Below, piece by piece: positions 7,443 to 16,199 of a stretch of 64,000 nucleotides of DNA. How positions within the stretch are numbered: the first letter of the stretch is position 1; the number at the start of each line of letters is the position of its first letter. The DNA is taken from the NCBI GenBank assembly GCA_035513295.1, contig DATKCH010000011.1, forward strand, positions 31,029 to 95,028. Reading direction: 5' to 3'. The stretch is from DATHRK01 sp035513295 (GTDB lineage: Bacteria; Gemmatimonadota; Gemmatimonadetes; Longimicrobiales; RSA9). The translations under genes and the position numbers were made by a program. The notes under the pieces are model-generated. The model made no database searches. It worked only from the letters and a program-made list of their open reading frames with translations, and was not told the origin of the DNA.

Positions 7443-9175
7443 CGGTCCAGCAGCGCGCGCAGATCGGAGGAGGTGTGGGCGGGACCCGTCCACCCCCCGG
7501 CCCGACGAACCCAGGCGGCGGCCGGTCCGGCGCTCTCGAAGTGCCGCCCGGCGACACGTGCGTTCTCGCGGACGCGCCACACCCTCGCGCCGGGCCGAGC
7601 TCCGGCCACGGCGGTCAGTTCCCCACCGGCGTCGGATGGATCCGCCGAGGTCGCCCCGCGCACGATTGCGAGGGGCGCCGGCTCGAAGAACTCGTCCGCC
7701 GCCAGTGCGAAGGCCGCGCCGTCGATTCCATAGCGCGACGCCGCCGGGGACAGGAACGCCAGGATCCGCTCCGCCTGCGATCTGGCTCCGCCCGCGCCGG
7801 CCAGCGCATCCAGGCCGAGCAGGGCCCGGGCCGCCGCGGCGTTTTCGTGGAACGGGCGCTGCGGAGGACCCAACGGACCGGGAACTTCCCCCCCCGCCCG
7901 CTCGGCGAACCCGTCGTCGCTCCACAGCTCCTCGCGCATGCGCTCCGCCAGGTCCTGCGCGTATGCCAGCGTCGAGACGCTGCCCGAGGCAGCCGCGACG
8001 GAGATCGCCGCCGCCAGGACTTCCACGGCATCGACCAGCAGGCCGCGCGGCCCTTCCGGCCCGCCCGGTGACAGGAAATGGAGCGGCAGGGCGCCTCTCC
8101 TGTCGAAGCGCTCCCGGATGAGCCCGAAGAGGTCCTCCGCGCGCGCTATCCAGTCGTCCCGTCCGAGGCTCACGCCGGCCTCCGCGAGACAGCGCGACCA
8201 GGTCGCGTTCGCGTCGGCGAACGCCGTGTCGTCCCGCGCCGGTCGGCTCCCTGCCCGCCCGTCACCACCCGCCGCCACGCTGGCGGCCATGAGGCCGTCG
8301 TCGCGGGTCAGCGCGCGCTCCGCCCACGCGACGGCGGCCGTCGCGGCGTCGGCCCAGTCGCGCCGGCCCCGGAACGCCGAGGCGGCCGCGAAGCAGCGCA
8401 TGATTTCGGCGTTCACGGAGAGCAGGCGCTCGGTGCTGGGGTGGGTCCAGTCCTCGGCCAGCGCGTATCGATGGAACGCGCCCGTCTCCGGATCGCGCAT
8501 CTCGCCCGCCAGGATGCCGTCCAGGGTGCGGTCGGCCATCTCGCCGAGTTCGGGTGCCCCCAGGCGTGCCTCCTGGAGATGGAGATAGGCCACCGCGTCC
8601 ACGGGGGGATGCTTCGGTGCCTCCCCGAAGCCGCCGTTGCGCGCATCGAACGACTGCTGCAGGAAGGTCAGAACGTCATCGGCCGCCTCCCGGCGGGGCA
8701 TCCCCGAGCCGGAGCGCCGATCGCGCGCGGACGCGACCGCCGCCCGCCGCCGCTCGAGCTCCGCTTCCAGCTCCGGCCCGCGTTCCCGCCAGGCTTCCAG
8801 GACGGCACGGCCGGCGGCGAGCAGGTCCTCCGCATCGACGAACGGGCCGCTCCACAGGACGCCCCCGGACGGCGTGAGGAAGACGTTTGTCGGCCAGCCG
8901 GAGCCGATGTAGCGGTCGCGCACGTGAGGCTGGCGCTCGGCGTCGACGCGAACCGGCACGACGCGTTCCGAGAGGAGGTCGACGACGCGCTCGTCCGCGA
9001 AGGTCTCCGCCTCCATCCGGCGACACCACGCGCACCAGGATGTCTGCAGCGAAAGGAAGACCGGCGTCGAGGCGGCTGCGGCGTCGCGGAACGGCTCCGC
9101 CCCCCAGTCGCGCCAGGGGATCCTCAGTTCCGCTGAGGTGCTCTGCCCGCCCGGGTTGCCGTTCTCGAGTCTCAC
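7439..9175 (-). CDS. DUF255 / YyaL-type thioredoxin-fold protein
   Basis: About 578 residues from the GTG at 9175. The N-terminal thioredoxin-like domain (DUF255) has PVFLSLQTSWCAWCRRME with Cys48 and Cys51; most relatives read WCHWCHVME, so this is a CxxC variant with the histidines replaced. The long Ala-rich C-terminal half (about 180-560) resembles the (alpha/alpha)6 glycosidase-like barrel of YyaL/SPATA20 proteins, whose function is unsettled. The frame is open to an ATG at 9223 inside the upstream gene; the GTG gives a family-like N terminus, so I chose it. It overlaps luxE by ATGA, suggesting cotranscription with the acyl-reductase genes. Confidence 0.82.
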   Translation of the reverse strand: MRLENGNPGGQSTSAELRIPWRDWGAEPFRDAAAASTPVFLSLQTSWCAWCRRMEAETFADERVVDLLSERVVPVRVDAERQPHVRDRYIGSGWPTNVFLTPSGGVLWSGPFVDAEDLLAAGRAVLEAWRERGPELEAELERRRAAVASARDRRSGSGMPRREAADDVLTFLQQSFDARNGGFGEAPKHPPVDAVAYLHLQEARLGAPELGEMADRTLDGILAGEMRDPETGAFHRYALAEDWTHPSTERLLSVNAEIMRCFAAASAFRGRRDWADAATAAVAWAERALTRDDGLMAASVAAGGDGRAGSRPARDDTAFADANATWSRCLAEAGVSLGRDDWIARAEDLFGLIRERFDRRGALPLHFLSPGGPEGPRGLLVDAVEVLAAAISVAAASGSVSTLAYAQDLAERMREELWSDDGFAERAGGEVPGPLGPPQRPFHENAAAARALLGLDALAGAGGARSQAERILAFLSPAASRYGIDGAAFALAADEFFEPAPLAIVRGATSADPSDAGGELTAVAGARPGARVWRVRENARVAGRHFESAGPAAAWVRRAGGWTGPAHTSSDLRALLDR

Positions 9176-9182
9176 GCCCGAG

Positions 9183-9935
9183 TCAGCGCCGAAGGACCAG
9201 GCGGGCCAGGAGCGCGTTCGCATCTCCGGCCGGATGCGAGACTTCCTCGCAGCGGATCTGCGCCGGCGTGCCGACGAAGACCCGGAAACCCCCGAGCCGC
9301 CCCGAGCCGCTCGTTTCGCCGCCCGTCCCGCAAGCGGTGGAGGGCGTGAACGACGGCCGGAGCAGCACCGCGATCGAGTCCGCCAGCGCCGGGTCGGCGG
9401 CCTCCACGCCGATCACGAGCGGAGCCGTGGTCATGACGTCGGTCGCGACATATTCCAGGAACGCCTGTACCAGCGCGTGCGGGTCGGACGTCAGGTCGGC
9501 GCGGAACGATATGAGGTCCAGAAAGACGCCCTCCCCCAGCTCGTAGAGAGCGTCGTGCAGGACCACGACCTCTCCCCCGCCGACCGGGATCGCGATGGTC
9601 GTGTCCCCCAGCGGCTCGATCGCGGCGAGATAGGCGAAGCCGAGACCCTGTTCGATCGCGGGCCCGGACATCGCCAATCCGGTCCTGTCGGCCAGCTCCG
9701 CGAACCACGCGCTGTCGGCCGCGGCCCGGAGCAGCACGAAGTCCGGCCCTACGGCGTTCACGGACTCCGCGATCGCGGCCGGCGACGTTTGGGCCCCGGC
9801 GTTCCGGGCGAGGACCCGGACACCCTCCTCGTAGGCCAGCGAGCCCGGGCTCGAAGCGCACCCGGCGAGGGCGAGGCCGGCGAAAAGGAGCGCGCGCGGG
9901 AGCGCGGGGCCCGCGCTCGGTCGTTGCTGGATCAT
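9183..9935 (-). CDS. Lipoprotein of unknown function
   Basis: About 250 residues. The N terminus is a lipoprotein signal: hydrophobic LPRALLFAGLALAGC with the lipobox LALAGC, cysteine near residue 25. The rest is a mixed alpha/beta protein with a disulfide-capable pair late in the chain (TACGTG and IRCEEV). I recognise no family. An in-frame ATG at 9968 is possible, but the ATG at 9935 places the signal correctly. It is first in the minus-strand operon, followed after 7 bp by the DUF255 gene and then luxE and luxC. Confidence 0.68.
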   Translation of the reverse strand: MIQQRPSAGPALPRALLFAGLALAGCASSPGSLAYEEGVRVLARNAGAQTSPAAIAESVNAVGPDFVLLRAAADSAWFAELADRTGLAMSGPAIEQGLGFAYLAAIEPLGDTTIAIPVGGGEVVVLHDALYELGEGVFLDLISFRADLTSDPHALVQAFLEYVATDVMTTAPLVIGVEAADPALADSIAVLLRPSFTPSTACGTGGETSGSGRLGGFRVFVGTPAQIRCEEVSHPAGDANALLARLVLRR

Positions 9936-10239
9936 GTACTCCCGCGAGGTGGAGACTTCCCGACGCACGCGTCCGGGATCTCGTGAGCCCGGGCGCGGTA
10001 CGAACGATCGTGGGGCCGCGTTCCATCAAGATCATTGACAGGCCCCGAAGGGGCGCGTTAGAGGTTCCCATACTCCTCGCAGCGCCCGCAGGTGCGGGAC
10101 TCCCCGAAGCTAGACCCGGCCACGATGCCCGGCAAGCGAATTTGCCGGCGGGGCCGGATCGTTCAGAAGTCGTCGTGGGAAGGGCGGCGCGGCCGAAGTG
10201 GCGCCTCTCCGCGGCGGTCCGGAACAGGGAGGCGGCCAG
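9936..10239. other. Divergent intergenic region with a TTGACA element
   Basis: A 304-bp gap between divergent genes. A perfect TTGACA hexamer on the plus strand at 10035-10040 is followed by a short GC-rich stem (gccccgaaggggc, 10042-10054). The -10 position 17 bases on (about 10058, ttagag) is a poor match, so this is only a candidate promoter for the gene at 10240. Confidence 0.3.
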
Positions 10240-11010
10240 GTGATTCTGCCCAACGTCCGCGCCGGGTTCGGCGCGCCCGAGATCGAGTCCGCGATCGACG
10301 CCCTCCGGGGTGTCCACGAAGAGTCCGCGGCGGAGGCCGAGGAGCGCCTCGCGCGCGATGGTCTGGACTCCGTTCTGGACGACCCGCGCGTTCTGAACGC
10401 GCTTCTGGGCGGCGAGCGCACGACCGCCGAGCGGCCGCCTCTGCCCCTGCTCCTCTACGTGTTCGTACGGCACGCCCTGCTCGAGGGCGGCGTGGACGAC
10501 TCTACCCTCAGCGACTACGTCGCCGCCTTGCTGCTGTCCTTCGGCCAGGGGGATTGCGGGCCGCGCCCGGATGGGGAAGACTATCGATACGAGTATCTCA
10601 CCGACCTGCTCGAGCGCATCGAGGGCGCGAGGGGACCGACGGTGTTCCTTCTGCAGGCGCACATGGGCGACACCGCGCTCTGGCTGAGCGGAGTCTTTCC
10701 GGATCGGGTCACCGCCCGCGTGCAGCGGCGGGGCGCCCCGGGCCTCGACTACTTCGAAACCCTCGGCGCCGCCGGTTATCAGGCGGCGGCGCGGTCCCGC
10801 CTCGCCGCGGCGCACGGCCTGGATGGCGTGCTGGAGCGGTGCGGCAGACTCTTTCCGGCGCTGCGCGTGAGCCTGAACCGGATCTCGGACAGGTACTTCT
10901 TCCCGCGGGCGGCCGATCCCGTCGAGCGGCTGCTCCGACAGACGGCCGACATCGCCGTCGAGCGAGAGAGCCGGCGGATCGATCCGACCGACGGCAGGTT
11001 CGACGCATGA
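10240..11010 (+). CDS. Conserved-looking protein of unknown function
   Basis: A 256-residue soluble protein from the GTG at 10240, chosen because a GGGAGG Shine-Dalgarno ends about 6 bases upstream; the frame is open from 10198. It is mostly helical, with a hydrophobic helix LPLLLYVFVRHALLEGG in the first third and a short cysteine-containing segment QGDCGPRP. No catalytic motif or known family is apparent. Its stop overlaps the start of the zinc-ribbon membrane protein (ATGA at 11007), so the two are probably a translationally coupled pair. Confidence 0.65.
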   Translation: MILPNVRAGFGAPEIESAIDALRGVHEESAAEAEERLARDGLDSVLDDPRVLNALLGGERTTAERPPLPLLLYVFVRHALLEGGVDDSTLSDYVAALLLSFGQGDCGPRPDGEDYRYEYLTDLLERIEGARGPTVFLLQAHMGDTALWLSGVFPDRVTARVQRRGAPGLDYFETLGAAGYQAAARSRLAAAHGLDGVLERCGRLFPALRVSLNRISDRYFFPRAADPVERLLRQTADIAVERESRRIDPTDGRFDA

Positions 11011-11306
11011 TCGGCGCGCCGGACTTCCTGATCTGCCCGCATTGTTGGGGGGTCAGCCCGTTCGCGCGCCGGCTGTGCGAACGCTGCGGCGCCGATCCCG
11101 CGACGGTCTTGCAGGAATCGGGAGGGCTCCGGTGGACGGCGCCCGTGCAGAGCCCGGTGCCTGTCGCCCGCGGACGACCGCTCACGCGCGCACAGCGCAT
11201 AGGCGCCGCGGCGTGCCTGCTCGTCCTTGCCATCGGCTATGTTTTTGGCGCGCTCGGCGCGAGGGCGGGCGTAGCCTTCCGACCCGCGCCGGCCGCCGCG
11301 CCCTGA
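11007..11306 (+). CDS. Small zinc-ribbon protein with one transmembrane helix
   Basis: A 99-residue protein. An N-terminal zinc ribbon is formed by CPHC (about 11-14) and CERC (about 27-30), a four-cysteine knuckle spaced as in zinc-ribbon domains. One transmembrane helix (AACLLVLAIGYVFGALGA) follows near residues 69-87. ATG at 11007 overlaps the preceding stop. The last 70 bp run antisense into the 3' end of the GspE-like gene. Function unknown; with its partner it may be a membrane-tethered regulator or chaperone, but that is speculation. Confidence 0.7.
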   Translation: MIGAPDFLICPHCWGVSPFARRLCERCGADPATVLQESGGLRWTAPVQSPVPVARGRPLTRAQRIGAAACLLVLAIGYVFGALGARAGVAFRPAPAAAP

Positions 11307-13078
11307 CCCCGGCCGGGATCCGGATCCCGCCGTCCCGCTCGGGAGGGTTCGGCCGGCCTTCCCACGGAGAGCGGTTCGCCGCGGGGTCTTTGCGCCGCCA
11401 GAAGGGCGAGGAAGGGCGCGACCTCGGGTAGCGAAGTCTCACCCGCGCGCAGCCTCCGCCACGCGTGGTGCGCGAGCCCGAGGGCGCCGGCCCGATGCGC
11501 CCGCCTGCGCACCTCGTCGGACCCGGCCCGCGCCAGAATGGCCTCCCGCACCTCCGCGTCCACCGCGAGCAGATCGAAGATTCCGGTGCGGCCCCTGTAG
11601 CCGCGGCCCTCGCAGGCGGCACAGCCGACCGGCTCGAAGACGCGAGTGTCCCCCGCCGGGAGGCCCAGCGCTTCGAGTTCGTGCCTCTCGGATGCGCGTT
11701 CGCGGCGGCACTTTCGACACAGCCGACGCACGAGCCTCTGCGCGAGCACTCCCGCGAGTCCTCCGGCCACCATGTACGGGGCGATGCCCATCTCCACGAG
11801 CCGGGACACCGCCGAGGCGGCGTCGTTCGTGTGCAGCGTGGACAGCACGAGGTGCCCCGTAAGCGCCGCCGCCATGCCCACCTCGGCTGTTTCGAGGTCG
11901 CGCATCTCGCCGACCATCACGACATCCGGGTCCTGCCGCAGCACGGCCCGCAACGCGGCCGCGAAGGTGAGGCCGGAGCGCGGCTGGACCTGCACCTGCG
12001 TGAGGCCCGCGAGGCGGTATTCGATCGGGTCCTCGAGCGTGACGACGTTCCGCCGGTCCCGGTCGATCGATCCGAGGATCGCGTAGAGCGTCGTGGTCTT
12101 GCCGCTCCCCGTGGGGCCCGTGACGACGAGGCCACCGTGGGAGCGCAGCAGCAGCCGGTCCAGTCTCGTGCGCATGTCCGCCGGCAGCCCGAGCTCGTCC
12201 AGCCCCATGCCCGCGTGCGCGGGATCGAGCATCCGCAGAACGGTTTTCTCGCCCTCGACCGCCGGAAGGGTGGACACCCGCAGGTCCACGCGCCTCGCGC
12301 CCACGGTCACCGTCGCGCGACCGTCCTGCGGCCGCCTCTTCACGGATATGTCGAGCCCGGCCATGATCTTCAGCCTGGAAACCACGGCCGCCGCGGCGTC
12401 GGCGGGAAACTCCATGATCTCGCGCAGCTCTCCATCGACGCGGGCGCGCACGAGGAGGCGCTCGGGCCGCGGCTCCACGTGGACGTCGGAGGCTCCAGCC
12501 TCCCAGGCTCCGGCCAACAGCCGCTCCACGATCGCCACGACGCCCGGTGACGCCACCTCCGGGCGGGCGGCCTCGCCGGTGGGGCTCAGGGGCGCGCCGA
12601 CGAGGCCGCCGTCGGCGCCGGGCGACCCGGCGGCCAGCCGCGCCCAGGCCGCGTCCAGCGTCGCGGGAGCCACCACCGCCGGCTCGATCCGCCGGCCGGT
12701 CCGGAAGCGCAGGTCGTCGAGCGTCCCGGCGTCCAGGGGGTCCTCCACCGCGACGAGCATGCGCCCCCGCTCCAGCCGTAGCGGGAGCAGGCGGGCGCGG
12801 CGCGCCACGGCGTGATCGATGGCCGCCAGGGCGTCGGCCTCCGGAACGAGCGGCCCCTCCAGGAAGGGCAGTCGGAGTTGGCGCGCGAGAGCCCTGGCCA
12901 CGTCCGACGGCGAGGCGCCGTTGCGCACGAGCACGACGCCGAGACGCTCGCGGCTCCAGCGCTGCTCGGCGAGCGCGGCGCGCAGCTCGTCCTCGGTGAC
13001 CGCTCCCGCCGACAGCAGGAGCTGTCCGATGACCCGGGGCGCGCCGGCGGCGGTGGTGGAAACGGCGGAGTCGCTCAC
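11237..13078 (-). CDS. GspE/PilB-type secretion or pilus assembly ATPase
   Basis: A 613-residue hexameric ATPase of the type II secretion / type IV pilus family. The N-terminal MshEN (GspE-N) domain spans about residues 15-140. The nucleotide-binding core has Walker A GPTGSGKTTT (321-330), an Asp box around TLEDPIEY, Walker B PDVVMVGEMRD (384-394) and a His box LSTLHTNDA. A four-cysteine zinc site is present: CRKC (454-457) and CAAC (486-489), typical of GspE and PilB. The last 55 residues are a Pro/Gly/Arg/Ala-rich tail lacking in the family. No pilin or secretin genes adjoin it, so which machine it powers is unknown. Confidence 0.92.
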   Translation of the reverse strand: MSDSAVSTTAAGAPRVIGQLLLSAGAVTEDELRAALAEQRWSRERLGVVLVRNGASPSDVARALARQLRLPFLEGPLVPEADALAAIDHAVARRARLLPLRLERGRMLVAVEDPLDAGTLDDLRFRTGRRIEPAVVAPATLDAAWARLAAGSPGADGGLVGAPLSPTGEAARPEVASPGVVAIVERLLAGAWEAGASDVHVEPRPERLLVRARVDGELREIMEFPADAAAAVVSRLKIMAGLDISVKRRPQDGRATVTVGARRVDLRVSTLPAVEGEKTVLRMLDPAHAGMGLDELGLPADMRTRLDRLLLRSHGGLVVTGPTGSGKTTTLYAILGSIDRDRRNVVTLEDPIEYRLAGLTQVQVQPRSGLTFAAALRAVLRQDPDVVMVGEMRDLETAEVGMAAALTGHLVLSTLHTNDAASAVSRLVEMGIAPYMVAGGLAGVLAQRLVRRLCRKCRRERASERHELEALGLPAGDTRVFEPVGCAACEGRGYRGRTGIFDLLAVDAEVREAILARAGSDEVRRRAHRAGALGLAHHAWRRLRAGETSLPEVAPFLALLAAQRPRGEPLSVGRPAEPSRAGRRDPDPGRGQGAAAGAGRKATPALAPSAPKT

Positions 13079-13142
13079 ACGAAACGCTCGCGGTGGGCGC
13101 GGGGCGGCTCCATGGCGGCGCGGGTGCGGTTAGAATTGCGCC

Positions 13143-14087
13143 ATGGCCCCCGACGCCGGCCCCCTGGTCCAGGCGCGCGAAGCGCGCAAGCGGTACGCCC
13201 CCGGCGTCGCATCGTCCGGCCGCGGAGCGCTCGCCGGGGTGACCCTGTCCGCGGGGCCGGGGGTCACCGCGATCCTGGGCCCCAACGGCGCGGGCAAGAC
13301 CACCCTGCTGTCGCTCTGCCTGGGGTTCCTGCGCCCCACTTCCGGCGTGGTCGCGGTCGCCGGAATGGCGCCCGCCGCCTGGGTGCGGCGAAACGGGGCC
13401 GGCTACGTGCCCGAACGCTTCGCCCCGCCCGGCTCCTGGCGGCCCGGCTCCGTGCTGCGCGACCTCGCGCGCCTGTCCGGCGCGCGCAACCCGCGCGCCT
13501 CCGCCCGGGCCGAGATCGAGAGGTTCGGGCTGGAGGCCCTCGCCGCCGCGCCCGCGGACCGCCTCTCACGCGGCGAGCTGCAGCGACTCGCGCTCGCGCA
13601 GGCGGCCGTGGGCGACCCGTTCCTCCTGGTGCTCGACGAGCCGGAGCAGGGCCTGGATGGAGCCGGGCGAGCCTCCCTCCTGCGCTGGCTGAATGACCGC
13701 CGCCGAGAGGGCACGACGATCCTGCTGGCGACCCACGACGCGTCGCTCGCGGGCCAGCTGGCGGACTTCATCGTGGTCCTCTCGCGGGGCGCCATCCTGG
13801 AAACGCTCGCCGCCGCAGACGACGACCGCGACGCGACCTCCTACGTGGTCGGCCTGGAGCGGCCGCACGAGGCGTTGGGCGCGTGGGCCGGCTCGCCCGG
13901 AGCCGTGCGCCAAGCCACGGTCCGGGTGTCCGGGAGCGACGACCTGCAGGCGCGGCTGCGCGCCCTGGCCGATGCCGGCGCGCGCGTCGTGCGCCTGCGA
14001 CCGGCAGGCACCGTGTTGGAGGACCGGCTGCGCCGCGCGCTGGGGGAAGCATCTTCCCCCCCGCCGGGACCGGAGGGCGCGTGGTGA
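13143..14087 (+). CDS. ABC transporter ATP-binding protein
   Basis: A 314-residue ABC ATPase. Walker A is GPNGAGKT (46-53), the signature is LSRGELQRLALAQ, Walker B is FLLVLDEPEQGLDGAG, and the H-loop is LLATHDASL. After the nucleotide domain (about 1-225), a C-terminal region of about 90 residues resembles the regulatory domain of export-type ATPases. The ATPase stop overlaps the permease start (GTGA), so they form a two-gene exporter. The divergent GspE-like gene starts 64 bp upstream. Substrate unknown. Confidence 0.92.
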   Translation: MAPDAGPLVQAREARKRYAPGVASSGRGALAGVTLSAGPGVTAILGPNGAGKTTLLSLCLGFLRPTSGVVAVAGMAPAAWVRRNGAGYVPERFAPPGSWRPGSVLRDLARLSGARNPRASARAEIERFGLEALAAAPADRLSRGELQRLALAQAAVGDPFLLVLDEPEQGLDGAGRASLLRWLNDRRREGTTILLATHDASLAGQLADFIVVLSRGAILETLAAADDDRDATSYVVGLERPHEALGAWAGSPGAVRQATVRVSGSDDLQARLRALADAGARVVRLRPAGTVLEDRLRRALGEASSPPPGPEGAW

Positions 14088-14842
14088 TCGCGGCTGTGGC
14101 GCGCCTGGCGCTCGCGGAGTCCCGCGGGCGCCTCCTCCTCGTGGCGGCGGTGGGTCTGGCCTTCTTGCTGGGCGCCTGGGCCACGGCGGCGGCCTCGGGC
14201 GGGTCCGCCGACCCGGGCATGGACGACCTGTTCCGGCTGGGCGGCTATCCCCTCGTCTCCGCGGTCCTTTTGATGGGCTGGACCGTGGGCCGCTTTCCCC
14301 TGTTCGCGGCCATCGCCCTGTTCGCCGGCCTCGCGTGGGGGGGACGCGCGTCCGGACCGGCGCGCCTCCTTCACGCTCGACCCGTGTCCCCGCTCGCGAT
14401 CTACGCCGTGCGCGCCGGGCTGTTCGGCGCGCTCGCGTTCCTGGCGTCGGCGCTCGTCCTTCCGGCGTTCGACCTGCTCATCCTGGGCGCCTGGGGCGGC
14501 TCCGCGACGCTCGCGCTGGCGGCCGCGTACATACTCGCCTACGGCGGCCTCACGGCGCTGCTGTCGGTATGGACACGCGCCGACGCCGCGATCGCCGCGC
14601 TGCTGGCGATCCTCGCGCACGTCTGGCACGGCGCGCTCCGAAGCGGCGCCGCGGACGCGATTCCGCGCGGCGTGGGCCGGTTCCTGTCCTTCGCGCTTCC
14701 CCCACAGGGCGCGCTGCACGAGCTGGAGAGCGCGTTCGCCGGCGTGCAGCCCGTGCCGTGGGATTCGTTCGGCTACGTGGCGGGCTACGCCGTGCTGCTG
14801 GCCGCGCTCACGGCCCTGTCGATCGTGGTCCGGGAGATCTAG
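14084..14842 (+). CDS. ABC transporter permease
   Basis: A 252-residue integral membrane protein with about six hydrophobic helices, e.g. LLLVAAVGLAFLLGAWATAA near the N terminus, FAAIALFAGLAWGG, LAFLASALVLPAFDLLILGA and YAVLLAALTALSIVV at the C terminus. This is the ABC-2-type exporter layout. GTG at 14084 overlaps the ATPase stop, with GGAGGG 7 bases upstream; GTG at 14081 is an alternative. It is the partner of the preceding ATPase. Confidence 0.82.
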   Translation: MIAAVARLALAESRGRLLLVAAVGLAFLLGAWATAAASGGSADPGMDDLFRLGGYPLVSAVLLMGWTVGRFPLFAAIALFAGLAWGGRASGPARLLHARPVSPLAIYAVRAGLFGALAFLASALVLPAFDLLILGAWGGSATLALAAAYILAYGGLTALLSVWTRADAAIAALLAILAHVWHGALRSGAADAIPRGVGRFLSFALPPQGALHELESAFAGVQPVPWDSFGYVAGYAVLLAALTALSIVVREI

Positions 14843-14846
14843 CAGG

Positions 14847-15812
14847 TCATTCGGCGCGCGTGCATCCCGCCGGGGTCTTCGGGTGAACGGGGTCGACGCC
14901 CAGCGCGTTCAGCAGGGTCGGAGCCACGTCCGTGATGGCGGACATGCGCGCGGCGAGCACACGTGCCGCCGGGCCGATCACCACGCCCAGCGCCGGGTTG
15001 CGGGTGTGTCCGGCGGCGATGTCCTCGATGTTGCCGTGGTCGCTGGCGATGATCACGAGCGTGTCCTCGGCCAGGGCCGCGACCAACCCCTCCAGGAAAC
15101 CGTCCACGCGTTCCAGCGCCGACACCGCGCGGGCCATGTCCCCGGCGTGACCGGCCGTGTCCGTCGCGTAGTGGGCGAAGAGGGTCAGTTCGTGGCTGGC
15201 GGCGATGGCGGCCAGGTTGCGGCCGGCGGTTCCCGGGTCGATGTCCGGCACCGCGCGCCGGCGGAGGTGCTCGCGCCAGCCGCCGTTGGTGATCTCGCTC
15301 GCGATCGCCTGTCCGTTCACCAGCTCGGGCGTGGAACGCATGAGCGCGCCCGCGCCGCGCGCGGCGATCACCGTCGCGGCCCGCAGCGGCATCGGCGGCT
15401 TGGGCCCGTCCGCGGCGGCGAGCAGCTCCTCGGGATAGGCGTTGGCGAACGCGACGGCGCGCCCGGCCCGCCGCGCGACCGCCAGCAGGCTTCCGCCGGC
15501 CACGCCGGGCCGCAGGGAGACGGGCGTCCACGGCCCGAAGTGCCGGCCGAACCGGCGCGCCGCGTTCACGCCGGTGAGCAGCGCCGTTTGGCCCGTGCCG
15601 CTCTGCGGCAACCCCGGCATTCCCAGGCAGGCATCCAGGGGCGTCGCGGCCGCATGGCGGCGTGGCCCCGGGGCCGCCAGCGTCGGGCGCCCGCCGAGTA
15701 GCCGGTCCAGGGTCGGCAGGTGCGCGCGCAGAAACGCGTTCGTGCGCGCATCCGGCGCGCCGATGCCCACCCCGTCCAGGAACACGAGGAGCGCCCGCCG
15801 TACGCCGCGCAC
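14847..15812 (-). CDS. Alkaline-phosphatase-superfamily metalloenzyme, phosphomutase-like
   Basis: About 321 residues. The order of metal-binding motifs is that of the phosphopentomutase / cofactor-independent phosphoglycerate mutase branch: an N-terminal FLDGVGIG (metal Asp), SGTGQTALLTG (nucleophile region), HYATDTAGHAGD (His and Asp ligands) and IIASDHGNIED near the C terminus. It should transfer or hydrolyse a phosphate using two metal ions. It is shorter than iPGM (about 510) and DeoB (about 390), so the substrate is unclear. The start is uncertain: GTG at 15812 has GAGGG upstream; GTG at 15827 overlaps the yggU-type stop. The stop is convergent with the ABC permease (4 bp apart). Confidence 0.78.
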   Translation of the reverse strand: MRGVRRALLVFLDGVGIGAPDARTNAFLRAHLPTLDRLLGGRPTLAAPGPRRHAAATPLDACLGMPGLPQSGTGQTALLTGVNAARRFGRHFGPWTPVSLRPGVAGGSLLAVARRAGRAVAFANAYPEELLAAADGPKPPMPLRAATVIAARGAGALMRSTPELVNGQAIASEITNGGWREHLRRRAVPDIDPGTAGRNLAAIAASHELTLFAHYATDTAGHAGDMARAVSALERVDGFLEGLVAALAEDTLVIIASDHGNIEDIAAGHTRNPALGVVIGPAARVLAARMSAITDVAPTLLNALGVDPVHPKTPAGCTRAE

Positions 15813-15819
15813 CGGACCC

Positions 15820-16122
15820 TCAGCCACCTTCGGCCAGCGGAAGCAGCGACGCCAGGATCCGGTCCGGACTCCCCGCCACCTCGACGGTCTTGTCGCGGCT
15901 CGATCCGCCGCGCACGACGGAAACCGCGGAACGCGGTACGCCGAGCGCGCGGGCCAGGCATCGGACCAGCGCGGCATTGGCCTTGCCGTCCACCGGGGGA
16001 GCCGCCAGGCGGACGCGCAGGGCGCCGGCGTGCAGCCCGGCGATCTCGGTGCGCCCCGCCCTCGGCGTCGCGCGCACGGGGAATCGTACCGCCCCTTCGA
16101 GGACCTCGGCCCGCAGCCTCAC
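15820..16122 (-). CDS. YggU family (DUF167) protein
   Basis: A 100-residue protein with the whole DUF167 pattern: FPVRATPRAGRTEIAG, then RVRLAAPPVDGKANAAL with the conserved PPVDGKAN, and VVRGGSSRDKTVEV. Length matches the family (about 95-110). Function unknown, though the family is widespread. Its stop lies 7 bp before the phosphomutase-like GTG at 15812, so the two are likely cotranscribed. It is divergent from the gene at 16200. Confidence 0.9.
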   Translation of the reverse strand: MRLRAEVLEGAVRFPVRATPRAGRTEIAGLHAGALRVRLAAPPVDGKANAALVRCLARALGVPRSAVSVVRGGSSRDKTVEVAGSPDRILASLLPLAEGG

Positions 16123-16199
16123 GGTCCTCTCGGAGCCTGGCGAAGGGAAACCGCCGGGTTCATTGTAGAGTCACCTGCATCGACCGCCTGGAGTACGAC

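Noticed and set aside
5499..7733. A 744-codon plus-strand frame opposite luxC and luxE
   Set aside because: Composition is Arg/Gly/Pro-rich with no motif, while luxC and luxE on the minus strand have clear motifs.
14840..14848. TAGCAGGTC, matching the first nine bases of the MITE-like ends
   Set aside because: Only nine bases match, at the stop of the ABC permease, with no partner repeat; probably coincidence.
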